From the NCBI GenBank assembly GCA_003281125.1, contig QCCW01000004.1, forward strand, positions 1 through 45,697: 45,697 bases of DNA. Reading direction: 5' to 3'. Source of the DNA: Prochlorococcus sp. AG-347-N23 (lineage in GTDB: Bacteria > Cyanobacteriota > Cyanobacteriia > PCC-6307 > Cyanobiaceae). Within the stretch, counting starts at the first letter, position 1. Each line of letters starts with the position of its first letter. The translations under genes were made by a program, and so were the position numbers. Under the pieces are notes generated by a model. The model did no database searches and was not told the origin of the DNA. It saw nothing but the letters and a program-made list of their open reading frames with translations. Positions 13,191 to 19,934 of this stretch are shown one piece after another.

Positions 13191-14582
13191 TTAAATTTTA
13201 AAAATAAACTTTAAAAATTTCTTAACTCTTTTGTAGGGAGGGTACCTAAGATCTAAATCAAATAAAAAACCTTTAAAAGACATAGATTTTTGATTTGAAA
13301 AATTTCGAAAACCTTCTTCTCCATGAAATTTACCAATACCACTATGCCCAACACCACCAAAAGGTAAATTTGGAATAAGTACTGGTAACATAACATCATT
13401 GATGCAAATACTTCCTGAGCTGGTCACTTTTGAAATATAATTATGAATTTTTTTATTGCCTCCAAATAAGTAGATTGCCAATGGTTTTGATGTTTGATTA
13501 ATTTGTTTCAGAGCGGATTCTTTATTTTCTATCCCAATTATTGGCAGTAAAGAACAGAATAGTTCTTTTTGTAAAATATCTGTTTCTTCTAATTTTGTTT
13601 TCAAAATTGTAGGAGATATTTTTAACTTTTTCTTATTAAAAGTGCCTCCAAATAAAATTCTTTTTTCTTTTTTATATCTTTTCAGAATTTCTACAGTCGA
13701 TGAAAATTGCTTTTTCTCTAATTTAGATAAGTTTTCGGAAATAATTGGATTATCTCCGTAAAAACTTACTATGTATTTCTTTAATTTTTCTATAAAAATA
13801 TTTTCAATTTCTTTATCTACAAAGATATGATTCGGAGCTATGCAGGATTGACCAGAATTAAAAAATTTGCCCCAAACAATTCTTTTAGCAGCAACTTCTA
13901 AATTTGCATTTTTGAAAATAATTACAGGATTTGTTCCGCTTAACTCAAGAGTTAATGGAGTTAAGTTTTTTGAAGCCAATTTCATTATAGATCTTCCAGT
14001 TTCAGTACTTCCTGTAAAAAATATGTGGTCAAAATTTTTTTCAATTAATTTTATGGATTGTTTATAGTCCCCCTCTACTGTCATTAGGACATCTTTACGG
14101 AAATATTTGGAAGTAAGCTTTTTAATAAGTTTTGAAGTCTCAGGACATTTCTCTGATGGTTTTATAACTGCAGTATTTCCTGCTGAGAAAATATTTACCA
14201 ATGGCTTTAAAACATAAAGTAATGGATAATTATAAGGACCAAGAATTAAGATACACCCAAGAGGTTCATAAATAACTTTGGAGGATGATGGAAATAGATA
14301 AAAAGGTGTATCAATCTTTTTTGGTCGCATCCAAGAATTGAGTTTCTTTTTTATGAGTGAAATTTCTTCTTTCACTAAAAGGATTTCAGAAAGTCCCTCA
14401 ATTTCGGATTTACCTAGATCAACAAAAAGTGATTTTATTATCTCTTTTTTATTTTCATCCAATAGTTTTGACACTATATTGAGATGTTGGATCCGCCATT
14501 TTATATCTTCCGTTTTACCAGTGAGAACTGTATTTTTTAATTTATTAATGTCTTCTAAATGAAATTTATCAGAAATTTTCAT
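13191..14582 (-). CDS. Aldehyde dehydrogenase (class 3 / fatty-aldehyde type)
   Basis: A 463-residue NAD(P)-dependent aldehyde dehydrogenase. The catalytic set is complete: GPYNYP at 115-120, the cofactor lysine K141 in VIKPSEK, GSTETG at 191-196, the general base E213 in LELSGTNP, and nucleophile C247 in NSGQSCIAP. The short length, GPYNYP sequence and a hydrophobic basic C-terminus resemble class-3 enzymes acting on long-chain aldehydes. In cyanobacteria such enzymes oxidise fatty aldehydes, but the substrate here is inferred. It is monocistronic or leads into the LysM gene 72 bp on, and starts with ATG 14582. Confidence 0.92.
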   Translation of the reverse strand: MKISDKFHLEDINKLKNTVLTGKTEDIKWRIQHLNIVSKLLDENKKEIIKSLFVDLGKSEIEGLSEILLVKEEISLIKKKLNSWMRPKKIDTPFYLFPSSSKVIYEPLGCILILGPYNYPLLYVLKPLVNIFSAGNTAVIKPSEKCPETSKLIKKLTSKYFRKDVLMTVEGDYKQSIKLIEKNFDHIFFTGSTETGRSIMKLASKNLTPLTLELSGTNPVIIFKNANLEVAAKRIVWGKFFNSGQSCIAPNHIFVDKEIENIFIEKLKKYIVSFYGDNPIISENLSKLEKKQFSSTVEILKRYKKEKRILFGGTFNKKKLKISPTILKTKLEETDILQKELFCSLLPIIGIENKESALKQINQTSKPLAIYLFGGNKKIHNYISKVTSSGSICINDVMLPVLIPNLPFGGVGHSGIGKFHGEEGFRNFSNQKSMSFKGFLFDLDLRYPPYKRVKKFLKFIFKI

Positions 14583-14738
14583 TTTATTCCTATGAATAGT
14601 ATTAAATATATCAGAGGATAAATTTTAAATAACTAAGATTTTTAGCCACTGAAATCAAAGAGAATGTTTTATGAGAAATAATCAAATTTATTAATATTAA
14701 CTTTAATAATTAAAAAATTTCTTGGTTAGTATATTTCT

Positions 14739-15629
14739 ATGAGGGAAAAATTTTCAATTAGATTGATATCAATAAATGAAATACCAGAGGTCACAAAATG
14801 GGCAAGTTTAGAAGGATTTTCTCCTGGAATGGATGATGTATCAATTTATAGAAATACAGATAAACAAGGGGTATGGGTAGCTTGTCTCGACAATAATCCT
14901 ATAGGTTCTATTGCGTGTATAAAATATAATTCCTCGTATGGTTTTATAGGTTTATTTATCGTTAAAAAAGAATTCCGAAATAATGGATATGGAGTGAGAT
15001 TATGGAAACATGCCCTCGAATATTTAAAAAATATTGACTGTATTGGTCTTGAGGCTGCCCCAGATAGATTGAATGATTACGCAAAGTGGGGGTTTAGAAA
15101 ATCTTCTATTACAAATCGATGGAAATTAAATGGTTCTAAAGATTTGCCATTGAGAAATTTCTATAAAGATCAATTTCATTCTTTTAAAGTTGTCCCGGGT
15201 AATAAAATTTCCGCTGAAGCGGTCTTAATTTATGATGCTCAAAGAGAACCTAGTCCTAGGCCACATTTTCTAAATGACTGGTTGAAAAATTCTCAAAGTA
15301 ATGTCAGTGCAATTGTCGATAATAATGGGATGTGCCACGGATTTGGCAGGATAAGACCCTGTGTAATGGAGGATAATGAGCAAGGCTGGAGAATCGGACC
15401 TCTTTTAGCGGATACTCCACCACTTGCTGAATTATTAATAAGGGAGTTAATTGGTGATTTAGATGCCCAAATCTTATTGGATTGCTCTAATCTGAATCCT
15501 TATGCAAATTATCTTTTATCAAGTTTGGGATTCCAGGAAATATCAAAAACTTACAGAATGTATAAAGGCATTCAACCTCCCTGCCCAATGAATCAAGTAT
15601 ACGGGCTTGCCTGCTTGGAACTGGGTTAA
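14739..15629 (+). CDS. GNAT-family N-acetyltransferase, two-domain
   Basis: A 296-residue protein. Residues 1-130 form a GNAT fold: the acetyl-CoA-binding region is seen in IGLFIVKKEFRNNGYGVRLWKHAL, near 68-92, with a Q/R-x-x-G-x-G/A-like RNNGYG turn. The second half, about 135-290, resembles the acetyltransferase-like domain found C-terminal in YitH-type proteins (GFGRIRPC, GWRIGPLLAD). Acceptor substrate is unknown. It starts with ATG 14739 and diverges from the aldehyde dehydrogenase across 156 bp. It converges with the DUF3104-like gene. Confidence 0.85.
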   Translation: MREKFSIRLISINEIPEVTKWASLEGFSPGMDDVSIYRNTDKQGVWVACLDNNPIGSIACIKYNSSYGFIGLFIVKKEFRNNGYGVRLWKHALEYLKNIDCIGLEAAPDRLNDYAKWGFRKSSITNRWKLNGSKDLPLRNFYKDQFHSFKVVPGNKISAEAVLIYDAQREPSPRPHFLNDWLKNSQSNVSAIVDNNGMCHGFGRIRPCVMEDNEQGWRIGPLLADTPPLAELLIRELIGDLDAQILLDCSNLNPYANYLLSSLGFQEISKTYRMYKGIQPPCPMNQVYGLACLELG

Positions 15630-15701
15630 TTCCCTTTAAAGCGAGCATTTCCTCTTTTATTTTTGCAATAGTGAAGTAAGTTTGTTTGATTATCCATAAG
15701 C

Positions 15702-15950
15702 TTAACTTTCAGAGGATTTTAAAATTTTTTCTACAATATCTGCGTTGATTATAGTGATCTCTCCATTATCAATATTGGCAACTTGAAACAAGGTCCATGA
15801 ATTTGGATTTCTAGCTCCTCCAATACAGTCGATAACTTGACCGACCCAATAATTTTTAGTTTTTTCATTAGTGTTTTCGCAATTTTCTTTTTTAATTGCG
15901 ACATAATCACCAGGCCTAACGAAAAGAAATTCATGAGTTGCTGAGCTCAC
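15702..15950 (-). CDS. Small DUF3104-like protein
   Basis: An 82-residue protein of a type I associate with DUF3104, a family of short marine picocyanobacterial proteins. The core is FVRPGDYVAIKKENC, then NYWVGQVIDCIGGARNP and a C-terminal INADIVEKIL, which suggests a small beta-barrel. Cys residues are at about 23 and 43. Function is unknown. The gene converges with the acetyltransferase gene 72 bp away. Confidence 0.75.
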   Translation of the reverse strand: MSSATHEFLFVRPGDYVAIKKENCENTNEKTKNYWVGQVIDCIGGARNPNSWTLFQVANIDNGEITIINADIVEKILKSSES

Positions 15951-16047
15951 AATAAATACCTATTAGTATATAAGTACTATAGTAAGTTATTAGATTTGTT
16001 GCCGAACTTTGAGTTATTTAGCAAACTATAAGTAATTCAAAAAAAAA

Positions 16048-16140
16048 ATGGGATCAACTGAAATTGCTATATTTTCAACATTATTGGGGTTGATTTTAGC
16101 TTTAACTGACGCTTATGTAGAAAGAAATATTCCTGGATAA
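16048..16140 (+). CDS. 30-residue single-span membrane mini-protein
   Basis: ATG 16048 to TAA 16140 encodes MGSTEIAIFSTLLGLILALT plus a polar tail DAYVERNIPG. There is one hydrophobic segment at about residues 6-21. Its size and layout resemble small photosystem or b6f subunits, but it does not match PsbI, PsbM, PsbT, PsaI, PsaM, PetG, PetL or PetN as I know them. A purine-rich A-tract precedes it, with no good Shine-Dalgarno. It is probably real but unassigned. Confidence 0.5.
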   Translation: MGSTEIAIFSTLLGLILALTDAYVERNIPG

Positions 16141-16157
16141 TATTTTCAATTCATTTC

Positions 16158-16292
16158 TTAAACTAAATAAGATTTAAGCTGGTCTAATATGTCAGCACGG
16201 TTGGAAACTAATTTTGTAAATATTAAATATATCAACCCTCCCATTGCGAGTCTTCCGTTGATTTTCTCTAACTGCTTTAGTTTTCTTAACAA
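16158..16292 (-). CDS. High-light-inducible (Hli/Scp)-like short protein, possibly decayed
   Basis: On the minus strand a frame between stops encodes the segment LEKINGRLAMGGLIYLIF followed by TKLVSNRADILDQLKSYLV. EKINGRLAMGG matches the chlorophyll-binding core of Hli proteins (E-x-x-N-G-R-x-A-M-x-G). No ATG precedes it in frame; the most useful start is TTG 16292, giving 44 residues, or a CTG at 16313. Hli proteins bind chlorophyll and carotenoid to quench excess light energy. The missing ATG and altered C-terminal half suggest a diverged or decaying copy, or a frameshifted 3' end of the poly-Gln gene upstream on the same strand. Confidence 0.5.
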   Translation of the reverse strand: MLRKLKQLEKINGRLAMGGLIYLIFTKLVSNRADILDQLKSYLV

Positions 16293-16402
16293 ATTACTAT
16301 TGCTATTAGACAGAATTTAAACGGTATGGAAAATAAAAAAGTATTGATTACTTCAAAATTAAAAAAAAAATATAGAAATATTATTTCAAGCTCGAATTAA
16401 AT

Positions 16403-16573
16403 TTATAGCCAAGCTTCTTTCATCTCAAGATAAAGTCTTTCACTCTCAGCAGAATTAATTTTGCTGTCTGAATAGGATTGTTGCTGTTGCTGTTGCTGTT
16501 GCTGAGTTGAGTTAGTATTAGGGTTTTGGACTTCGCTCATTAGAGGAAAAGAAATTTGTGTTAATTCTCTCAT
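16403..16573 (-). CDS. Small poly-glutamine protein, unknown function
   Basis: From ATG 16573 the frame gives 56 residues starting MRELTQISFPLMSEVQ. An upstream ATG at 16594 and a downstream one at MSEVQNPN are also possible starts. A run of nine glutamines occupies the middle, followed by an acidic-basic helix ending in ESERLYLEMKEAWL. Low-complexity sequence of this kind is rare in such a compact genome. I do not recognise the family. The next frame downstream on the strand is the Hli-like fragment about 110 bp away. The C-terminal amphipathic helix could be an interaction segment. Confidence 0.55.
   Translation of the reverse strand: MRELTQISFPLMSEVQNPNTNSTQQQQQQQQQSYSDSKINSAESERLYLEMKEAWL
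16479..16504. repeat. Hexanucleotide tandem repeat (TTGCTG, about four units) coding poly-Gln
   Basis: TTGCTG is repeated about four times in succession on the plus strand, coding alternating CAA/CAG glutamine codons on the minus strand. Slippage would change the glutamine count by two per unit without shifting the frame. Confidence 0.85.
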
Positions 16574-16657
16574 ATTTAGAGCTTTTTTTGTCAACTTAAA
16601 TTCTTAAATTTTATTTAAATTTTTTATGTTGTTAATTTTTTCCTATTTTGAGTGAAT

Positions 16658-16759
16658 TTACTTCGCTACAGTAGTTTTGGTATATAGGAATTTAACTTCC
16701 CAATATACAATTCCTAGGAAGATAGCACTTGCAATAATAATTTCAGAAATGGCTAACAT
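16658..16759 (-). CDS. 33-residue single-span membrane mini-protein
   Basis: ATG 16759 to TAA 16658 encodes MLAISEIIIASAIFLGIVYW then a basic tail EVKFLYTKTTVAK. One membrane span covers about residues 3-20. The positive tail predicts an N-out, C-in topology. It is the size of small photosynthetic complex subunits but matches none I can name. It lies upstream of the poly-Gln gene on the same strand and diverges from the NdhF-like gene. Confidence 0.55.
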   Translation of the reverse strand: MLAISEIIIASAIFLGIVYWEVKFLYTKTTVAK

Positions 16760-16905
16760 TTTATTTTTCAGCTCTATTTAATTTTGGTATTAATTAACAC
16801 ATAATGCAATAGGTACTAATTACATTGAAGATTTTCAAAAATCTTATTTAATAAAATAACGCGTCGAAATAATATAAAATTTTAAGTAAGATACATATTT
16901 TTTTC

Positions 16906-17340
16906 GTGGGAAATTTAATAAATTCAACAACCCTTATACCTTTAATACCTTTATTAACCTCTTTATTTATTCTTATTTTATTGGCGAGTTTTAACAGAAC
17001 ACTTAATAGGTTAACAAAACCAGTTACTGCACTGGTTGCATTATCTTTATTAAGTTCTGCTTTTATAAGCTCATTTGACTATTTTAAGAAAATAGAAGAA
17101 GAATTAGTTTTATCTGAATTTCTCAAATTTTTTGAAACAAAAAATTTAGTTGTACATCTCAATTTAGTAAATGAAAAAATTATAATTTTTTTCTCATTAA
17201 TGATGATATTAATTATTGGAATATCTTTTTATAAATTGCCTAGAAAAAAAGGTTATGTCTCATTGATGATTAGCCTAGGATTAATTTCTTCTTCGGTGAT
17301 GTTCTCAATATTGCTAATAGATTTCTCAGCACTTATCTAA
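16906..17340 (+). CDS. Integral membrane protein resembling the N-terminus of NdhF/NuoL
   Basis: A 144-residue hydrophobic protein with about four spans, at roughly 8-28, 38-56, 88-106 and 118-138. The opening TTLIPLIPLLTSLFILILL resembles the first helix of NAD(P)H dehydrogenase chain 5 proteins, but the quinone/proton-channel core is absent. It is far shorter than NdhF (about 600 residues). It may be a stand-alone accessory membrane protein. The start is a GTG at 16906. Its stop codon overlaps the stop of convergent PTOX (shared bases 17338-17339). The pairing with a plastoquinol oxidase makes a thylakoid redox role attractive but unproven. Confidence 0.6.
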   Translation: MGNLINSTTLIPLIPLLTSLFILILLASFNRTLNRLTKPVTALVALSLLSSAFISSFDYFKKIEEELVLSEFLKFFETKNLVVHLNLVNEKIIIFFSLMMILIIGISFYKLPRKKGYVSLMISLGLISSSVMFSILLIDFSALI

Positions 17341-17846
17341 ACTGTAGTAAGCATTGACAAAGCTTCGTTAAGTTCTTGAACATGATTTAATTCATCTTGA
17401 GCTATTTCTTTTATTTTTTGATCATTTGGATTATCTATTAAATATTTGGAATAAGTTTCAAATGCATGTTCTTCAATTTTTATGTTGACATCATAAGCAT
17501 TTGCTGGAGAGAGGAAATAATAAAAAACCATGATCCAGTAATAGACAAGCACAAGGTGTCTCGCAAAAAATCTATCAATCCAAAACCTATCTCCTCCTCT
17601 TTTCTCCATTTCTTTAAGATGCTCAGTTTCGTTAATAGCTTGATAAAAATGTTCTTTCATTAAAATCATTGTTTTCTCATTTTTAATTCCTAGGGATTCT
17701 TTAAAATGAAGAACTGAAAGAAATGCAAAATAGGGTGATCTAGCTATAACTTCTAAAACCCAAAATCTTTGTAAAGATCTACCAGAGTATATGAAGTCTA
17801 AGAAGTTGACTGTAATATTCAAAATCAAAGAATTTAATTTCTTCAT
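17337..17846 (-). CDS. ptox: Plastoquinol terminal oxidase (PTOX / alternative oxidase family)
   Basis: A 169-residue di-iron membrane-bound oxidase that takes electrons from plastoquinol to reduce oxygen to water, relieving over-reduction under strong light. The six iron ligands can be placed: E32 in RFWVLEVIARSPY, E73 and H76 in NETEHL, E125 or E126 in KIEEHAFETY, and E152 and H155 in QDELNHV. The last motif differs from the usual RADEAHH. Short membrane-associated helices lie near 37-48 and 97-112. It is shorter than plant PTOX because both termini are trimmed, as I recall for picocyanobacterial forms. The gene converges on the NdhF-like gene with overlapping stops. Confidence 0.92.
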   Translation of the reverse strand: MKKLNSLILNITVNFLDFIYSGRSLQRFWVLEVIARSPYFAFLSVLHFKESLGIKNEKTMILMKEHFYQAINETEHLKEMEKRGGDRFWIDRFFARHLVLVYYWIMVFYYFLSPANAYDVNIKIEEHAFETYSKYLIDNPNDQKIKEIAQDELNHVQELNEALSMLTTV

Positions 17847-18001
17847 AAATTTAGTTTTTCTTTAAGTATAATTACTCATTCGCTCGAGGGCTATAACGTA
17901 TTGAAGTAATTAAACAAAAATTAATATTTATAGTCTAAAAATTGTTACTTCCATTGAAATATTTTTTTTTCATGCATTAATTGGATAGATAAAAATTTTA
18001 T

Positions 18002-18142
18002 ATGACAATTACTGAAAAAATTGCAAATGCCAAAAAGAGGATTGATGAATTAGAAAGACTTATAAAATATTGGAATGATTCAGATCATGATGAGGCAAAA
18101 ATAGTAAATTTTACAAGGAACATTGAAAATAAAGTTGCTTAG
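18002..18142 (+). CDS. 46-residue conserved-looking hypothetical protein
   Basis: ATG 18002 to TAG 18142 encodes a polar, helical protein (MTITEKIANAKKRIDELERL then IKYWNDSDHDEAKIVNFTRN). The regular spacing of leucine, isoleucine and charged residues suggests a helical hairpin or coiled coil. It starts 155 bp past the PTOX start and is divergent from it. No function can be inferred. Confidence 0.6.
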   Translation: MTITEKIANAKKRIDELERLIKYWNDSDHDEAKIVNFTRNIENKVA

Positions 18143-18287
18143 ATTGTGATTATTAAGGCTGATTAACTTTATCTACTTAAAGTGATTTAAAATCTTGGAG
18201 GTTTGAATATTTTTTAATTTATAAATAGAGCAATTAAACCTATTCTCAAAAACGGTAAGGAAGAAATAATCTAAAAGAAAAATCAAT

Positions 18288-18401
18288 ATGAAAACCTTTT
18301 CCAAAAAATATTTAGTGCCGGTTAAATTTATACCGTGGTTTTTTTGGGTATTTATATCTTTTATGAGTATATATTTGTGTAAGATAGCCTGGGTAAATTG
18401 A
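18288..18401 (+). CDS. 37-residue single-span membrane mini-protein
   Basis: ATG 18288 to TGA 18401 encodes a basic N-terminus MKTFSKKYLVPVKF, then a hydrophobic span IPWFFWVFISFMSIYLCKIA with a short end WVN. AAGGAAGA lies about 25 bp upstream, too far to be a firm ribosome site. A longer minus-strand frame over the same bases is less credible because it overlaps its neighbour's start. Function unknown. Confidence 0.45.
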   Translation: MKTFSKKYLVPVKFIPWFFWVFISFMSIYLCKIAWVN

Positions 18402-18414
18402 ATAATTATCGAAT

Positions 18415-18723
18415 CTAGCTTCTCCTTAGCCAACCAGGAGCACCGCCAAACCAATCCGATATATCATCTTCATTTGGGTTGAAATGATTTTCTTTATCTA
18501 GTCCATCTATTCCAAATGATTGTAAGAGGCTATCAACCCCCCCATCATTTTTTGTACCATTCCTTCTAAAGCTGTTAGCTTTTTTGAGCCAAAGAGAAAT
18601 TGTCGAATTATGGTGTGCAAATTTCTCAACATATATCCGTTCTTCTAATGTAATAGATTTATCTTGAGCAATTTTTTTGATTATTCCTTGGATCTTAAGT
18701 CTTTTTGCATTACTAAGAAGCAT
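18415..18723 (-). CDS. Conserved hypothetical protein, 102 residues
   Basis: ATG 18723 opens a protein with an N-terminal helical basic half (LLSNAKRLKIQGIIKKIAQD, then LEERIYVEKFAHHNSTISLWLKKANSFRR) and an acidic, glycine-rich C-terminal half ending ISDWFGGAPGWLRRS. It has no membrane span or signal peptide. The DWFGGAPGW ending looks like a conserved docking tail. I do not recognise the family. It stands alone between mini-genes, with about 300 bp of gene-free DNA behind its start. Confidence 0.7.
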   Translation of the reverse strand: MLLSNAKRLKIQGIIKKIAQDKSITLEERIYVEKFAHHNSTISLWLKKANSFRRNGTKNDGGVDSLLQSFGIDGLDKENHFNPNEDDISDWFGGAPGWLRRS

Positions 18724-18987
18724 TTTTTGGTCAGTTCATTATCTTTTTTATAGGGAGGATTACTAAATATATCTTGTCAATGTTAATTTCAACAAATTAA
18801 CTATTTCAAGAGGTTTTTAAGCAAGAAAAGTCTTAAGACACTAAAAAAAGGGATAAATAAGTTACGGATGATACTTTTATTCATTTATCAAACTTATAAT
18901 TCCTAAAAATTAGATAAAAAAAATCAATCCATTCTCAAAGACTTTTTAAAATTAAGAAAAAGTAGATACAAAGTTGCGTAATAGTAA

Positions 18988-19011
18988 ATCTGTACTATTA
19001 TTAGTACAGAT
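18988..19011. promoter_or_regulatory. Perfect 10-bp inverted repeat upstream of a small gene (operator candidate)
   Basis: ATCTGTACTA at 18988-18997 and TAGTACAGAT at 19002-19011 are exact reverse complements around a 4-nt centre. The repeat ends 13 bp before the ATG at 19025. It contains TAGTAC and GTACTA half-sites resembling the cyanobacterial LexA pattern AGTAC-N-GTTC, but without the full match. The rest of the 300-bp gap 18724-19024 is AT-rich with no gene that I can support. Confidence 0.5.
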
Positions 19012-19024
19012 GTATTATTAAGAT

Positions 19025-19231
19025 ATGAAAGTGATTTCATCTTCTCCTTATGCCCCTTTTAATTCAAAAGAGTGGAATTCTCTAATAAGCAAAAATGTAA
19101 AGTTTGAAAATACTCCAATAAAGATTCAAAAAAAATTTTATAGAACTTTTACTTTAAAAAAGGTCGAAAACGAAAAACTCTTGCAAAAGAAGAATGAATT
19201 GCATCAACAAATGCAACTTGTATTCGGATAG
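19025..19231 (+). CDS. Hypothetical protein, 68 residues
   Basis: ATG 19025 gives a basic soluble protein (MKVISSSPYAPFNSKEWNSL and a lysine-rich helical C-terminus ending QMQLVFG). No membrane span. The C-terminal half (KKVENEKLLQKKNELHQQMQ) looks like one amphipathic helix or coiled coil. The only clue to regulation is the 24-bp palindrome directly upstream, which could be a repressor site. Family not recognised. Confidence 0.62.
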   Translation: MKVISSSPYAPFNSKEWNSLISKNVKFENTPIKIQKKFYRTFTLKKVENEKLLQKKNELHQQMQLVFG

Positions 19232-19320
19232 AAAAATATTAAATAAAATCTTTTTATTGAATATTATTTTACGAGATCCAATTTTTTGTTAGATTAGTAG
19301 AAATATAAGAAGGATTTAAT

Positions 19321-19602
19321 TTGGCTGTAGATCGAGAACTTTTAAAGGAAGTTACCCAAGAACTTTGGAATACCGTAAAAAAACTAAGACCTGAAATAGA
19401 TCGGCAAACTCGACTTCAATTAGTTTTAAAGGCCTTATTAACTATTGGAGATTTGCCAGATCAAATGCAAGCTGCCATGGTAGTAGGTGTTTGTGCTGAA
19501 TTGGATAAGAGTGATGTTGAAACTAATTCACAAACTAAAAATTCCAGCGAAGTTGATACTTCTACAGGCAGAAAAGTAGTTAGAAGAAGTTCAGCTAAGT
19601 AA
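19321..19602 (+). CDS. Conserved hypothetical protein, 93 residues
   Basis: The start is a TTG at 19321 with AAGAAGGA about 6 bp upstream, a good ribosome site that decides it. The N-terminal 60 residues form an all-helical domain (DRELLKEVTQELWNTVKKL, then RLQLVLKALLTIGDLPDQMQ and AMVVGVCAELD). The C-terminal 30 residues are Ser/Thr/Lys-rich and probably disordered, ending VVRRSSAK. No enzyme motif is seen. I do not recognise the family. Confidence 0.72.
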   Translation: MAVDRELLKEVTQELWNTVKKLRPEIDRQTRLQLVLKALLTIGDLPDQMQAAMVVGVCAELDKSDVETNSQTKNSSEVDTSTGRKVVRRSSAK

Positions 19603-19613
19603 ACCTTAAACTA

Positions 19614-19817
19614 TCATCCTTTAATTTTCTTTGACTCGTTTTTATTAATTCTATTGAATAGGTAATATGAAATTACAAGTAAGAGAGGAACAAATATTGA
19701 ATGTAAAGTCATCATTAATTCTATTTGGCCCATTCCAATAAGATTTGACTCGCTTGGAAGTTGTTCTGACCAAGTGCCAACTAAATGCCAGGCTTGAGGA
19801 ATTGATAAGAAAAACAT
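19614..19817 (-). CDS. Small membrane protein, 67 residues
   Basis: ATG 19817 encodes an N-terminal hydrophilic part with a WHLVGTWSEQLPSESNLIGM segment, one membrane span near 37-55 (HSIFVPLLLVISYYLF), and a lysine-rich tail ending KKIKG. The polarity suggests the tail faces the cytoplasm. It is convergent with the 93-residue gene (11 bp between stops). Function unknown. Confidence 0.6.
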   Translation of the reverse strand: MFFLSIPQAWHLVGTWSEQLPSESNLIGMGQIELMMTLHSIFVPLLLVISYYLFNRINKNESKKIKG

Positions 19818-19934
19818 ATAAGAGCTATAAGTTAAGTTTATGTTCAGACAAAGAATATCATTATTGAACGTTTTTACTGTCTTTATTCTTATTTCTTAAC
19901 TAAGTATTTGTTGAGTTATAAAAAATAACTTGAT

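Noticed and set aside
16326..16400. 24-codon plus-strand frame beside the poly-Gln gene
   Set aside because: Lysine-rich AT-driven sequence with no ribosome site, on the opposite strand to the likely genes.
18173..18454. 93-codon minus-strand frame
   Set aside because: It overlaps the start of neighbouring coding sequence, is dominated by low-complexity Ile/Phe/Lys, and a short plus-strand membrane gene explains part of the stretch.
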